A stretch of 64,000 nt of DNA from Ignavibacteriales bacterium (GTDB lineage Bacteria > Bacteroidota > Ignavibacteria > Ignavibacteriales > Melioribacteraceae), in contig JACKAB010000013.1 of assembly GCA_020635285.1 (NCBI GenBank), forward strand, positions 6,899 through 70,898, given 5' to 3'. Shown in pieces: positions 49,355-60,217 of this stretch. The stretch's first letter is position 1; each line of letters opens with the position of its first letter. The notes under the pieces are model-generated. The model saw only the letters and a program-made list of their open reading frames with translations. It was not told where the DNA came from and did no database searches. The translations under genes and the position numbers were made by a program.

Positions 49355-51636
49355 CTAAAATTTATACTCAACACCTAAAACTGGCAAAAGTGCTCCACTG
49401 AGTTTGATAATCTAATTTATTTTCCTTTTCATCCCATTGATAAAAGGCAATATTTTCTCTTCCATAAGCATTCCATACACTTAAATAGACTATTAAGCTT
49501 GATCCAGAAAAATAGAAACGCTTATCAACTCTCACATTTAATGAATGGTAATCCGGCAATCTTTTGCTATTAATGTTTTTAGTATCCCAAATTCCTCTGT
49601 TAATCTCTGTTGATTTGAAAATATCAAACGGAGTATAAGGTGTGCCGCCGGCATAAATCCAACGAAATTTAAATTCCCATTCATTATTTGGAATGTAACC
49701 TCCCTCAAAAGTAAAGTTGAATTGGTTGTCATAAATTCTATCATGCCAATCATTGTTTAAATCTTTATATCTGGTTTTTGAATATGATGCACTTACTAAT
49801 CCGTAAAAATCAGAAGCTAATTTTTTTGAATCATCAACTCAATTCCCCGTGAGAATGCTTCTCCATTATCAACCAAGTCTTCATGATTTAGAAATAATCC
49901 GTCTATCATTGATTGATCAAAAAGAAAAACATTCGGCTGTGTCGGATCAATTGGGAAATTGTTATAAGTTTTATAATAACCTTCTAAGCTAAGCCTGGTT
50001 GATTCGCCAAGCATTTTACTTATTCCTAAAATAAAATGATTTGAAGTTGGAGTAGATAGGTCTTTGAATTTATCATTTTGTATTAAGAAGTTTTCTGGTA
50101 TTTCTTGAGTAAAAATCCTGCACTGCTTGATAAAGTTATTCCGTTATTTATTTCATAAGCCAAAGATAATCTTGGTGAAAAGTTATGTGATCATTAAACT
50201 GGAAGTAATCAATTCTACCACCATACTCTAACTTTAGTCTCTCAGATATTTTCATTCTGTGTTGAGCAAAAATACCGCTTTTAACAGAGTTAATTTTATT
50301 ATCAACATACAGCCTTGGCGTTGTATTTCCATAATGATCTTCCCATGCTTCATATAGCACGTCAAAATTGCTGAAGTTATATTTTGTTTCAAATCCAAAT
50401 TCAAAATTATTATTATCATCAACTTTGTAGTAATTTACATTTCTCAACTTAATAGTTTTTTCGTGGGAATTGTTTGCAAAAAGATGATTTTTTGATTTTG
50501 TCTCAGAGTAATCTCTTTTGTAACCAAAGTATGTGTGAGAAAGAGAAGTGTTTGAATATCCGCTTTTTCCCCAAAGGTATTGCCAATTTAATCCGGCAAC
50601 ATTTGTAACTCCGTCTGTCCTTCCAAAAACATTGGTTAGCTTAGTTTTAAGAGCATTTTCGTAATCTAAATTTATTTGATCTATTGAAAGAACTTCTAAA
50701 AAGGTGAGTTTATTATTTTCATTAAAGTTATAGACAACTTTTGCTTGAGCATCTCCATAGCGAGGAATTGCTCCGCCGGTTTCTTTTGGGTCCAAAATTA
50801 AATCTAAATAACTCATATTTCCGGAAACCATATAAGAACCCTTGTTTGCGATTGGCCCTTCAATTGCGGCTCCAAATCCTGCATACTCAAATTTATTTGC
50901 GGTTGAATATTATCTTTAGCGCCCTCTCTAAAACTTATTTCCATTATAGAAGAAAGCCTATCTCCATAAATTGATGAAAATCCGCTTGAATAAAAATTTA
51001 CGTCTTCAATAAAATCTACATTTAATATTCCAATTGGTCCATCAGATGAACCCTCAACCGGGAAGTGATTTATATTTGGAATTTCAATATTATCTATGTA
51101 GAAACTATTTTCAATCGGACTTCCACCGCGGACAATTAAACTATTTCTTGAATCATTAACTTTTGCTAGCGATGGTAAACCAAATAAAATTCTACTCACA
51201 TCACCTGCAGAGCCAGGAGCTCTTCTAACTTCTTCTGACGAAAAATTTACAGTTCCCAATGGTTTATTATCAATTTCTGTAAAGTATCCACTTTCAACAA
51301 CCACATTTTCTAATTCAACTGAAGATGAATATAGGTTTATATTAAGATATGTTGTTCGTTTTGGCCTAACTATTACATCTGTCTTTATGACTTTATCATA
51401 ACCCAAATAGCTATATTGAACTGTATAGGTTCCTACCGGCAAATTTTTAAACTGATAAAATCCATTCTCATCAGATGCGGCGCCAATGTTTTTATCTTTA
51501 ATAAAAACGTTTACACCAATAAGCGGAGTTTTATTGTTGTCATCTACAACAGTTCCTTCTAAAATTCCTTGTGGTGAATTTTGAGAATACGTTAAACTGA
51601 TAATTGCAAAATATATTAAAAGAACTATTTTTTCAT
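49355..51636 (-). CDS. TonB-dependent outer-membrane receptor, many frameshifts
   Basis: A ~760-residue receptor. After a signal peptide (LIYFAIISLTYSQNSPQG) comes a carboxypeptidase-regulatory-like domain (LEGTVVDDNNKTPLIGVNVF and ASDENGFYQFKNLPVGTYTV), then the plug (GTVNFSSEEVRRAPGSAGDV, NSLIVRGGSPIENSFYIDNI, NHFPVEGSSDGPIGILNVDF), then beta-barrel strands ending LSGALLPVLGVEYKF. Shifts occur at the start (A run after ATG 51634), near 50830, 50180, 50100, 49830, 49760 and 49385. The N-terminal STN domain seen on FecR-linked receptors is absent; it occurs on the separate STN-TonB protein. The ligand is unknown. Confidence 0.85.
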
Positions 51637-51863
51637 TTTTGCCTCAAGTTATTAATAAATTTCATACCAAGAGCAGATGGAGCACGAATTTCAAAGTTCG
51701 ACTCCGCTCACCATGAATGAATTTACTTCAGCAAAAATATGTTCTGAAGATAATTAAATCGTTCTGTTAAATGGGATAGGACTTTAAAACTGAAATTTAT
51801 TAGTTCAGTTTGATGGGGAAGGACTAATAAAATATATTTTGTTTCTAAGGAATTGCTTTAAAT

Positions 51864-53425
51864 TTATATTTTCTCATACTTTCGGTTAATATATTGACCA
51901 AATAAAATTATAATCGTCTCACTTTTTTCTACTATTAGACCTCTTGCAAATGTTTTTTTTCATTTCTGTAATATATGGACTTAATGCAATTAACGAATCT
52001 CTTTCCCAGTAATTATAGATTAACCATATTGAAGTGCTTTTTTTCGTTTCACCTAAAAGTAGTTTTGAACTATTATAAACTGTAACAGTTCCTTTTGCAA
52101 AGAGGATTTTGTTGTCAATGGATTAAGGTATGGAAATTCTTTTTGCGTACCAACCCCAACTCCATAATGTTCTATCTGCAGGGAATATATATATTTTGAT
52201 CAGATGAAATATTTTTATCAATAAACTTAACGGCAGATTTATATCCAGGGATCGTGAATTTTCTTTTGTAACCGAAATAAGGCTTGAAAAGAATAAAAAC
52301 ACAGACGAAACCAGAGTAAAATATATATCTTCTAATTTGCTTCAAAAAAATATTTTCGCTGTATTTTATCAATTATAACCGAAAGAACAATAACTAAAAA
52401 GGGAAAGTAAAGACTAATGATCGTATGATCCAGATGGGTTTCATCGTGTAGCTAAGAATAATACAAACCAATATAGGAACCCAAATAAATGAAAGAATAA
52501 TATTTCGTATTGCATTACTTTTTAGAGTAGTATAAAAAGAGTCCTAGATATATTATAATTGTTACTGACGTTGCAAAAAAATATAAATCATTTCTGATAT
52601 ATCCAAAAAGCATCAATGTTAATGTTGAGATAATGTCTCCCAGCTCTGGTACTTTAGGGTAAGTAAGATTTACTCTATATGCTCTTATCAGCCAAGGAAT
52701 ATATAATAAAACAATAAGGCTAAATTCTTTGAATAATTCATTAAACTGAATAATTGCTCTTTCATTGTTAATTAGAAAAAAGGCAAATAAACTAAAAAAA
52801 ATTAAAAATGACGAGCCGTGCGAGTATAAATAAATGAGAGTCAATAAAATAAAATATAATTTATATTTTTTTGGCACTTGGGTAAGAAAGAATATGTTTG
52901 TTAAAAAAAATAAAATATCCATAAACTTAAAAACATTAACATAGAATACATACGAACTTCTTGAGCATAAAATACCGAAATAGGTGCAACAGCAAATAGT
53001 AGAGCTGAAATAAAGGCTGTTTTTCTTGAAAACAACTTGAAAGACACAAAATAAACAGATAGTAATGTAAGTAGAGACCAGAAAACAGAATTAAGTTTTA
53101 ACCAGAAATCGGATATGTTTATTAAGCTCCAAAATGTAATTGTACATAAAATAAAGGAGGATGAGGATCATAAAAAATAGTTGATAAAATTAATTCACTA
53201 AATGGAAAATATGATAAAAAGTTTGAGAAATCGACACCTTTAATTTCTTTTAGATATTCTATTGCATTCACAGGATGAAATAATGATTGAGATGCATAAA
53301 CAATTGAAAGTAATTCATCATGCCAAAGTTCCTCATTTTCTAAGTTCCATAACCTTAAAACCAAAAGCCAAAATAATTATTAACATTAATATTATCTGGT
53401 ATCTATATCGTATAAGAAAATTCAT
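51864..53425 (-). CDS. GT39/ArnT-like membrane glycosyltransferase, many frameshifts
   Basis: A ~520-residue polytopic membrane protein. The first helix (YQIILMLIIILAFGF) leads to the loop RLWNLENEELWHDELLSIVY, the acidic catalytic loop of polyprenyl-phosphate-sugar transferases (GT39/ArnT type). DPHPPLFYVQLHF matches the second loop motif (HPPLyy). Further helices follow (YKLYFILLTLIYLYSHGSSF, LIVLLYIPWLIRAYRVNLTY). The C-terminal ~130 residues are soluble (WLIYNYWERDSLIALSPYIT, ARGLIVEKSETIIILFGQYI). At least six shifts are needed. The donor is probably a lipid-linked sugar and the acceptor is unknown. Confidence 0.7.
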
Positions 53426-53585
53426 TTTAATTTACGTTATTTTAAAAAAAGTTTAGTAGAATTAGATTCATAATATGATAATGAAAATATAAAAATTTAA
53501 ATAAATTTACTAATAGACGTCTACTGCATACCAAAGGTGCTGATTATCAGATAAAAATTAAGTTAAGAATAAATTCCAAATTAAG

Positions 53586-53612
53586 CGCAAGTTTTATAAA
53601 ATTATGTCGTCT
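53586..53612 (+). promoter_or_regulatory. ECF-type promoter motif, site A (before the sigma factor gene)
   Basis: CGCAAG (53586-53591), a 16-bp spacer beginning TTTT, and CGTCT (53608-53612) followed by TAA. It lies 33 bp before the sigma factor start, suggesting autoregulation. The same arrangement recurs at four other sites in this locus. Confidence 0.75.
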
Positions 53613-53645
53613 TAATATTATATTGCAATAGAATATTTGGAAAAA

Positions 53646-54210
53646 ATGTTTTTGGCCGAACAAGCTTTACTATACAACTGATTTTAAAAGCATAGTTGAA
53701 AAACTGCAAGAAAAGGTAAGAAACACTTGTTTTCGATATGTTAATAATATTGAAGATGCTGATGATATTGCTCAGGAAGTATTTATTCAAGTTTATGAAT
53801 CAATGAATCATTTTCGTGAGGAATCTCAGATTTCTACCTGGGTTTATAGAATAGCAGTTAACAAATCATTGGATTTTTGAGAAGCAAGAAAAAAAAAAAA
53901 CGTTTTGGTCAATTAACAAGTTTGTTCCGATCTACTGAAGAAGGTGAAGAAATTATAGAAATTCCAAGCTATGGAACACCGGAACAAGAATTAGAAGATA
54001 AAAGAAAGAAAAGAAATTCTTGATTGGGCGTTATCAAAATTACCTGACAATCAGAGAACAGCAATAATTTTAAGCAAGTATGAAGGATTCAGCAACAAAG
54101 AAATCACAGAAATTATGGATATGTCACTCTCTGCAGTTGAAGCTTTGATGCATAGAGCAAAGAAAAATTTACAAAAACTATTAAAAGATTATTTTGAAAA
54201 ACATTTATAA
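53646..54210 (+). CDS. ECF sigma factor of the Spy/CotH regulon, several frameshifts
   Basis: RpoE-like sigma factor of ~188 residues. Region 2: DFKSIVEKLQEKVRNTCFRY, NNIEDADDIAQEVFIQVYES, ISTWVYRIAVNKSLDFLRSK. Region 4: LSKLPDNQRTAIILSKYEGF and the helix-turn-helix SNKEITEIMDMSLSAVEALM. Shifts are needed near 53675, at GATTTTTGAG near 53875 (one T) and in the A-rich stretch near 54010. The gene has the bipartite motif upstream. The next gene is a small membrane protein that is a candidate anti-sigma factor. This would be an envelope-stress-type regulator. Confidence 0.8.
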
Positions 54211-54213
54211 GAG

Positions 54214-54240
54214 CACAAGTTTTTTAGAAAAAGAACGTCT
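54214..54240 (+). promoter_or_regulatory. ECF-type promoter motif, site B (before the membrane partner gene)
   Basis: CACAAG (54214-54219), a 16-bp spacer starting with six T's, and CGTCT (54236-54240). Transcription would begin about 54247, upstream of ATG 54258 but past the alternative ATG 54246, which supports the later start. Confidence 0.75.
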
Positions 54241-54257
54241 CAATTATGGGAGTTAAA

Positions 54258-54584
54258 ATGAATAAACAAGAAAAAATTCAGATTGAAGTTGATAAGACCT
54301 TGAGTCTGTTTGATAAGAAGGAGTCATTACCACCCAATCCTTATCTTTATACTCGCATACAGCAACAGTTAAAAGAGAAATCAAAAAAAGAGTTTTTGCT
54401 TTTGGGAGTATTAAAACCAGTTTTATTTACAGCCCTAATTGCTTTAAACCTAACAACGGCTGTTTGGTATACTAGCTCTGATAATTTAACGAAGAACACA
54501 GAAAACAATACAGAATTAGTTGATGTTCTAAAGAGTGATTTTAATTTAGAAAATGATCAATCGGTAAATTTAATATTTGAATAG
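54258..54584 (+). CDS. Single-pass membrane protein, candidate anti-sigma factor
   Basis: Start ATG 54258 (MNKQEKIQIEVDKTLSLFDK) has a GGGAG ribosome site; the upstream ATG 54246 would lie before the predicted transcript start. The 108 residues have a helical, charged cytosolic part (about 1-45, YLYTRIQQQLKEKSKKEF), one transmembrane helix (LGVLKPVLFTALIALNLTTA) and a short acidic periplasmic tail. This is the layout of small anti-sigma factors and it follows the ECF gene directly, but no zinc-binding motif is present. Function is inferred from position. Confidence 0.65.
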   Translation: MNKQEKIQIEVDKTLSLFDKKESLPPNPYLYTRIQQQLKEKSKKEFLLLGVLKPVLFTALIALNLTTAVWYTSSDNLTKNTENNTELVDVLKSDFNLENDQSVNLIFE

Positions 54585-54592
54585 GTGACACT

Positions 54593-55149
54593 ATGGATAT
54601 GATTAAACAAAATAGAAATCTTATAATTACAATAATTGTTTTAGTGATTATTAACATTGTAGCATTGCTGCTTCTCTGGCTTGGCAAACCAAAAAATGAT
54701 TTTAGGCGAGGGCTAGAAAGAGATAGTAATGATAAAGTCAGAATTCAAAAAATGTTAAAAGAAGAGCTGGGTTTTTCAACTGAACAAGCTAAACAGTTTA
54801 TAACATTACGAGAAGAACTTAAGGAAAAAAACAACTGAGCTAAATGATGACTTAATGCGGCTAAAAAAAATGTTCGAAAAAAAGTGATGCACGGAAATAG
54901 TTCAAGTATTTCTGATTCGTTACTCAACCTTACATTAGAAAAACAGGGAGAGATAGAAAGCTACTTTTTGAACATTTTTTAAAACTAAAACAAATATGCA
55001 CACCAGAACAGCAAGAAAAATTATTTAAATTAATGCATCGTTTGTTGGGTCCTCCAGAACAAGCAGGTCCGCCGGCTGGTGGTCCGAGAGAAGAATTTAA
55101 AGATGGTATAAGACCACCACCTCCGCCAGGTGAACATCCACCAATTTGA
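54593..55149 (+). CDS. Spy/CpxP-like periplasmic metal-resistance-type protein, frameshifted
   Basis: An N-terminal anchor (LIITIIVLVIINIVALLLLW) is followed by a helical domain: RIQKMLKEELGFSTEQAKQF, then ITLREELKEKTTELNDDLMR, LFEHFLKLKQICTPEQQEKL and FKLMHRLLGPPEQ. The two Spy/CpxP-like motifs (GFSTEQ; CTPEQQEKL) define the heavy-metal-resistance/Spy superfamily, whose members act as periplasmic sensors or chaperones. A Pro-rich tail (IRPPPPPGEHPPI) ends at 55149. Shifts are needed near 54833, 54882 and 54962. It follows the anti-sigma candidate by 8 bp and is probably in its transcript. Confidence 0.75.
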
Positions 55150-55170
55150 TATTATTTATTTAGAGTTAAG

Positions 55171-55209
55171 AGCCCTTTGATATTGAAGATAAAGGGCTTT
55201 TCTTTTAGT
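55171..55209 (+). terminator. Intrinsic terminator ending the ECF operon
   Basis: AGCCCTTT (55171-55178) and AAAGGGCT (55191-55198) form an 8-bp stem followed by TTTTCTTTT. It closes the sigma factor/Spy operon before the NACHT gene. Confidence 0.85.
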
Positions 55210-55328
55210 AATTTCAAAATCAAAATAAACAAGTAGCATTCTAAGAATTTGTTCAAATTTCCACTCCAAATTTTTTAATTTTAAATAGTTATTTATTAAG
55301 TTGAGTTTTCAACTCTCTTAGGCTAATT

Positions 55329-58300
55329 ATGAATAAAAAATATGATTGGAAAAGGTATTTAGTGTCTAAAGGGGTGGACAAAGAAATCTATCTGATGGTG
55401 GATTTTTAAGTGATCCAGAATCAGAATTTAGTCACTATTACCCGCAAGATGTGAATGCATTAGAAGAAATTATCCAAGAACCGTGCTTGGTATTACTTGG
55501 AGAGCCTGGAATAGGAAAAACAAATGAACTGAAAAAATCAATAGTGAGTCACAAGAAGATTATTGGTCTAAACAATGAACAAATATTCTATAAAGAACTG
55601 AATCAATATTCTGACGAAAACCGATTTATTAAAGATGTTTTTAATAATGAAGATTTTCTTAAAGCTAAGCAAAACAACCTACCCTACTTTTTACTTTTAG
55701 ATAGTCTTGATGAGTGCAAAATAAGAATAGATACTATTTCCGAGGTGCTTGCATATAAATTAAAAGAAAACTACTGGTCAAATTTATACCTAAGAATTAC
55801 ATGTAGAACAGCTGAATGGAGTAATTATTTAGAAAATTCAATTGTAGAAACATTTGGAGAAAAAGAAGTAAAACTTTTCGAGCTAGCTCCTTTGCGGAAA
55901 GAAGATGTAATTCTTGCTCTTAAAGAAAATGAAATAGAAGAAGAAAAATTTTTTTGAAGAAATCTATCTGAAAGATGTACAACCATTAGCAATAAAACCT
56001 ATAACATTAAATTTTATAATCAATTTATACAAGACCAATAAAACTCTTCCTTCTTCTCGTCGTGAAATTTTTGAAGAGGGTTTGAAATTATTAATAAATG
56101 AACATAATATTTCCAGGAAGGAATCAAAATTAACTAAAAAATATTCGGATTCACATAAGCTGGTGGTCGCACAAAGATTAGCTACTACGATGATGTTGTC
56201 TAATAAAACAAATGTAACTTTTCAATCAAATGAAGTAAAGGAAGATACAGACTTAATTATTGAAGATATTTATGGAAAAGAAGTTTTTAATAAAGAAGAA
56301 ATTATTATTACAGAAGACCTAGTTAGAGAAACATTAAATACGGGATTATTTGTTTCAAATGACAAAGAAAGGTTCAAATGGTTTCATCAAACATTTACTG
56401 AATATCTAACAGCAAGATATTTATGGGAAAAAGAAATTTCTGAAAAACAAATATTCAATTTACTTTTCAAAAATTATAACGGAAAAATAAAATCAGTTCC
56501 TCAACTAAATGAAATTATTGGCTGGCTTGTTTCTTTTCGTCCTGAATTATTTGATCAAATTTTGAAGGATGATACAGAAGTACTTTTTTAGTAGTGATGT
56601 GGCTTTACAGGATGATAAAGAGAAAAAAAAATTTTGTAAATCAATTGTTAAAACTTTTTGAAGAAAATGGCATCTATGATGTTAATTATTCTTTTTGAAG
56701 AATTACCACAAGTTGAAGCATGAGAATATTGAAAATCAACTTAGAACTATTATTAATGATAAAACAAAGAATGACGAAACCAGATATCAAGCTATAGATA
56801 TTGCTGAAAGTTGTAAGCTAGATGGGTTGTTAAATGATATATCTGTAATTTTTCAGGATAAATCAGAGGCGATTTTTGTAAGGAAAAATGCTGGGCACGC
56901 AATTAATAATATTGGGAATGAAATATATATTAAAAAGATGAAGTCTGTTTTGTTGGATGATTTATCAGATGATATAGATGATGAGTTAAAGGAATTTGTT
57001 TAATTGCTTTATGGCCCAGTTATTTAACATACACTGAATTATTTTCGGTTCTTCAAAAAAGAAAAAGAAAGAATTTTGGTGGCAATTACATGATGTTTTT
57101 ATACGACTTTAAATTATTAAATCCTACCAGTGAAGATTTAACTATAGCCTTAAAGTGGGTTTCTCAACAAGATTCGAAACATAATTTGGATTTGCAAGGA
57201 ATAACAGAAATAATTGATCAAATTATGTTTACAGCATTTAAATATTTAGACAACAAAAATGTTCTTGAAGAGTATAAAAATGCTGTAATACACATAACAA
57301 AGAATTATGATGAGGTTGTTGGTAATAAATTACAAGATAGTTTTTATAAAATGTATGAAGAAGAAGATGAAAAAAAGAAGAAAATTTATAAAATCAATTA
57401 TTCACACACTGTCTATCGATGAAAAAAAAAAATTGGTTACTTATTTCGGCCAGATAAGTCACTGGTTATTAAAAAAGATTTTCTTTGGGTACTTGAACAA
57501 ACTATTTCGAAAAATCCTGTAAATATAAAGAAGAGATGGTTAAGTATAGTATGGATGTGTTTTGATATTACAAATATTAATCATATTAACCATTTACTTT
57601 TAATGAGCACAAAACACAAAAGTATAGAAAATGAGTTTAAGTATTATCTTAAAACGGTTGATCTCTACTCTGATGAAGCAAATTCAGAAAAGGAAAAATA
57701 TTTAAAGTATTATAAACCAAAGAATTGGGAATCAAAGAGAACGTTATATAAACTAAATTATGTTGAAAATAAGAATGATTTGTTTAGACAATTAAAATCT
57801 GGTGATAATGAAATTCTTTGGCAAATTATTCGGTTTCTATCTTCAGATCCAGAGAACAAAGCTCATTTTAATGAATATGCTTCTGAAATAATTCAATACC
57901 CAGGGTGGCAAATTCTCACTAAAGATGAAAAGAATCTTATAATTGTTAATTCGAAAAAATATCTTTTTCACAAAATCCTCAAAATGATAGTTGGTTTGGA
58001 ACAGGAACTTACTTTCGTCCTTGCAGCAGCTGGATACAAAATTGTTAAAATGCTCCTATCTTTAGATGAAAAATATTTAGATAATTTGTCAACTGAGCTG
58101 TATAAAAAATGGGCTCCTATTGTAGTTGATTATCCTATTTCCTATGGGTTGGACAATGGTGATAATTATGAAGATATTGTTAAACTTTTCTATGAAAAAG
58201 CACCTAAAGAAATTCTTGGGTTATTAAAAAGAAGATTGATTTAGAAACGGTGAAGGATGAACGAGTCTGGATTACATACAAATTTGAAAAATGTCAGGAT

Positions 58301-59558
58301 GATGAAATAAGTAATATTCTATATGAAAAACTTATTGAAGAAAAGTTGTATGCAAATTGTTACAAATCATTATTGGAAGATTTATTAAAAAGAAATTTCA
58401 AACCAGCAATTAAACATGCACTAAAACAAGTTTCGCTTCCACTACCGAATGATGAACTTGAATATAAAAAACTTCTATTTGGTACATCATTACTAATTAA
58501 TTATTTTATTCGTGAAGCTTGGGTCAAAGTAGCGAAGATAATTCAAAAAGAATATGAGTTTGGAAAAGAATTGTTTCTAAGTATTGCATACGAAAGGTCC
58601 CAAAATAAAAATTTTCTAAAATTCATGAGTTCTGAAGATCTATCAGATTTGTTTATATGGTTGGAAGAAAAATTCCCTCGAAAAGAACACAAGGAAACAG
58701 AAGAAGCACATTTTGTTGGACGAAGAGAAGAAATAGAATATTTTAAAGATAATATCATTGAAGAGCTTAAACAAAAAGGGGATAATGAAACTGAACTTGA
58801 AATAAAAAAAAATACAGAAAAAAGTTCCCTAAATTGGATTGGCTGAATTATGTATTATATCAGGCAAAAATTGTAACTCGCCAAAAAGTTGGAATCCGTT
58901 AAATCCTAAAGAATTATTAAAACTCTTAGATAACGAAAACCTAAGATCAATAAATAATGAAAATGAACTAGTAAATGTTATTCTGGAATCTCTTGAGAAA
59001 CTTGAAGTAAGAATGCATGGAATAACTCCGTCTGTTGAATTTGTTTGGAATGAAAAACCATTAATACCAAAGGCAGAAAGCCACTTATCCAATTTTATTA
59101 AGACCCATTTACAAGAAGATTTGTCAAACACTATAATTAATAGAGAAGTGGAAATACGCCCAACTATGGGGAGTTCTTCTGGTGAAAACACAGATATTTT
59201 GGTACAAACTTTTTTCAGGTAACAAAAAAAAATATAATCTCTGTAATTATTGAAGTAAAAGGATCTTGGAATAAGGGCTTGAAAAAGGATATGGAAGATC
59301 AGTTGAAAAATCGATATTTAAAAGATAATCAATGTAAATATGGAATCTATTTAGTGGGATGGTTTTTGTGATTCGTGGGATAAAACGAAAGATTATCGCT
59401 ACAAAGAAAATCCAAAAATGGAAATTGAAACAGCTAAAACATTTTTCCAAGATCAATCAAATAAATTATCAGATGATAATATTCATATCTACTCTAAACT
59501 TCTAGATTGCCTGTTTAAATTAAATCAATTTATATTAATTCAAATTCTTATCAGGTAA
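55329..59558 (+). CDS. Large NACHT-type STAND NTPase with HEAT-like repeats and C-terminal PD-(D/E)xK-like domain, many frameshifts
   Basis: Joined across at least eight shifts this is ~1,400 residues. The NTPase has Walker A LLGEPGIGKTNEL (from ~55493), the NACHT Walker B LLLDSLDECK (from ~55691), ITCRTAEWSNYL (sensor) and the winged-helix FKWFHQTFTEYLTARYLW. A long helical region with HEAT-like repeats follows (RYQAIDIAESCKLDGLLNDI). The last ~250 residues hold a nuclease-like core: REVEIRPTMGSSSGENTDIL, VIIEVKGSWNKGL (ExK), QLKNRYLKDNQCKYGIYLVG. This resembles STAND/NACHT antiviral sensors, with the effector at the C-terminus. It lacks the local ECF motif and follows a terminator. Confidence 0.8.
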
Positions 59559-59579
59559 AAACAACACTTTGTATTTCTC

Positions 59580-59606
59580 CGCAAGGTTTTCAAATTATTA
59601 ACGTCT
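59580..59606 (+). promoter_or_regulatory. ECF-type promoter motif, site C (before the second Spy-like gene)
   Basis: CGCAAG (59580-59585), a 16-bp spacer and CGTCT (59602-59606) followed by TAA, 41 bp before the start codon at 59648. Confidence 0.75.
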
Positions 59607-59647
59607 TAACAAGTAGAAACCACAATTAAATAAAACGGAGAAGATAA

Positions 59648-60060
59648 ATGAAAACACAAAGAAAAATAAAACAAAACATTATTCTATTATTAACCTTATT
59701 AATATTTACTGGCAGCCGTCTTTTCGCTCAAAACAGAGAAGGTCCAACCAAAGTGCCAAACAAAAAAAAGAATATCAAAATTTGGTTACAGACTTAGCAA
59801 AAGAACTCTCATTAACAAGCGAGCAAACAAATGATGTCGAAAATTTATTCGTTAAACATTTTGAAGAAATAAAACAAAAAATGAAAGAAGATCAAGAAAA
59901 AATGAAAGCCGAAAGAGTAGAAAGGGATACACATAGAAAAGACTTTGAAGATAGTATTAAGAAGCTTTTAAGTGAAGATCAGCAAATTAAATTTGATGAG
60001 TTTATGAAAAATCACAAAGCCAAACAAAGCCAAGGTGGACAAAGACAACAACAAAGATAG
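59648..60060 (+). CDS. Spy/CpxP-like periplasmic protein, one frameshift
   Basis: A signal peptide (IILLLTLLIFTGSRLFAQ) precedes a helical domain with the LTxxQ-type motif (LAKELSLTSEQTNDVENLFV, then KKLLSEDQQIKFDEFMKNH) and a Gln-rich tail (QSQGGQRQQQR). The frame shifts in the A run near 59765-59770, after which TKKEYQNLVTDLAKELSLTS follows. About 136 residues. Like Spy it is probably a periplasmic chaperone or metal-linked sensor. It has its own ECF-type motif and an AACGGAG ribosome site, and a double terminator follows. Confidence 0.75.
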
Positions 60061-60065
60061 TTGTA

Positions 60066-60134
60066 AAAATTCTAAGAGTTAGAATTTTATAGTCGGATTT
60101 ATTATTCAACAAAAGATAATAGTCCGACTTTTTA
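60066..60134 (+). terminator. Two consecutive hairpin terminators
   Basis: A 10-bp perfect stem with a 3-base loop (60066-60088) is followed by a stem AGTCGGA (60091-60097) / TCCGACT (60123-60129) with inner TATTAT/ATAATA pairing and a T-rich tail. Together they end the second Spy-like gene. Confidence 0.8.
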
Positions 60135-60143
60135 TTATTCTCA

Positions 60144-60172
60144 CACAAGTTTTTTTATATAAAAGAACGTCT
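60144..60172 (+). promoter_or_regulatory. ECF-type promoter motif, site D (before cotH)
   Basis: CACAAG (60144-60149), an 18-bp spacer starting with a T run, and CGTCT (60168-60172) followed by TAA. The spacer is two bases longer than at the other sites; a homopolymer length error could explain this. It is 45 bp before the CotH start. Confidence 0.65.
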
Positions 60173-60217
60173 TAATTGTTAGAAGCAAATATTCTACAAA
60201 TAAATCTGGATAATAAA

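Noticed and set aside
51697..51720. REP-like TTCGACTCCGCTCACCATGA segment
   Set aside because: It resembles a common interspersed repeat, but only one imperfect copy is present and no palindrome could be shown.
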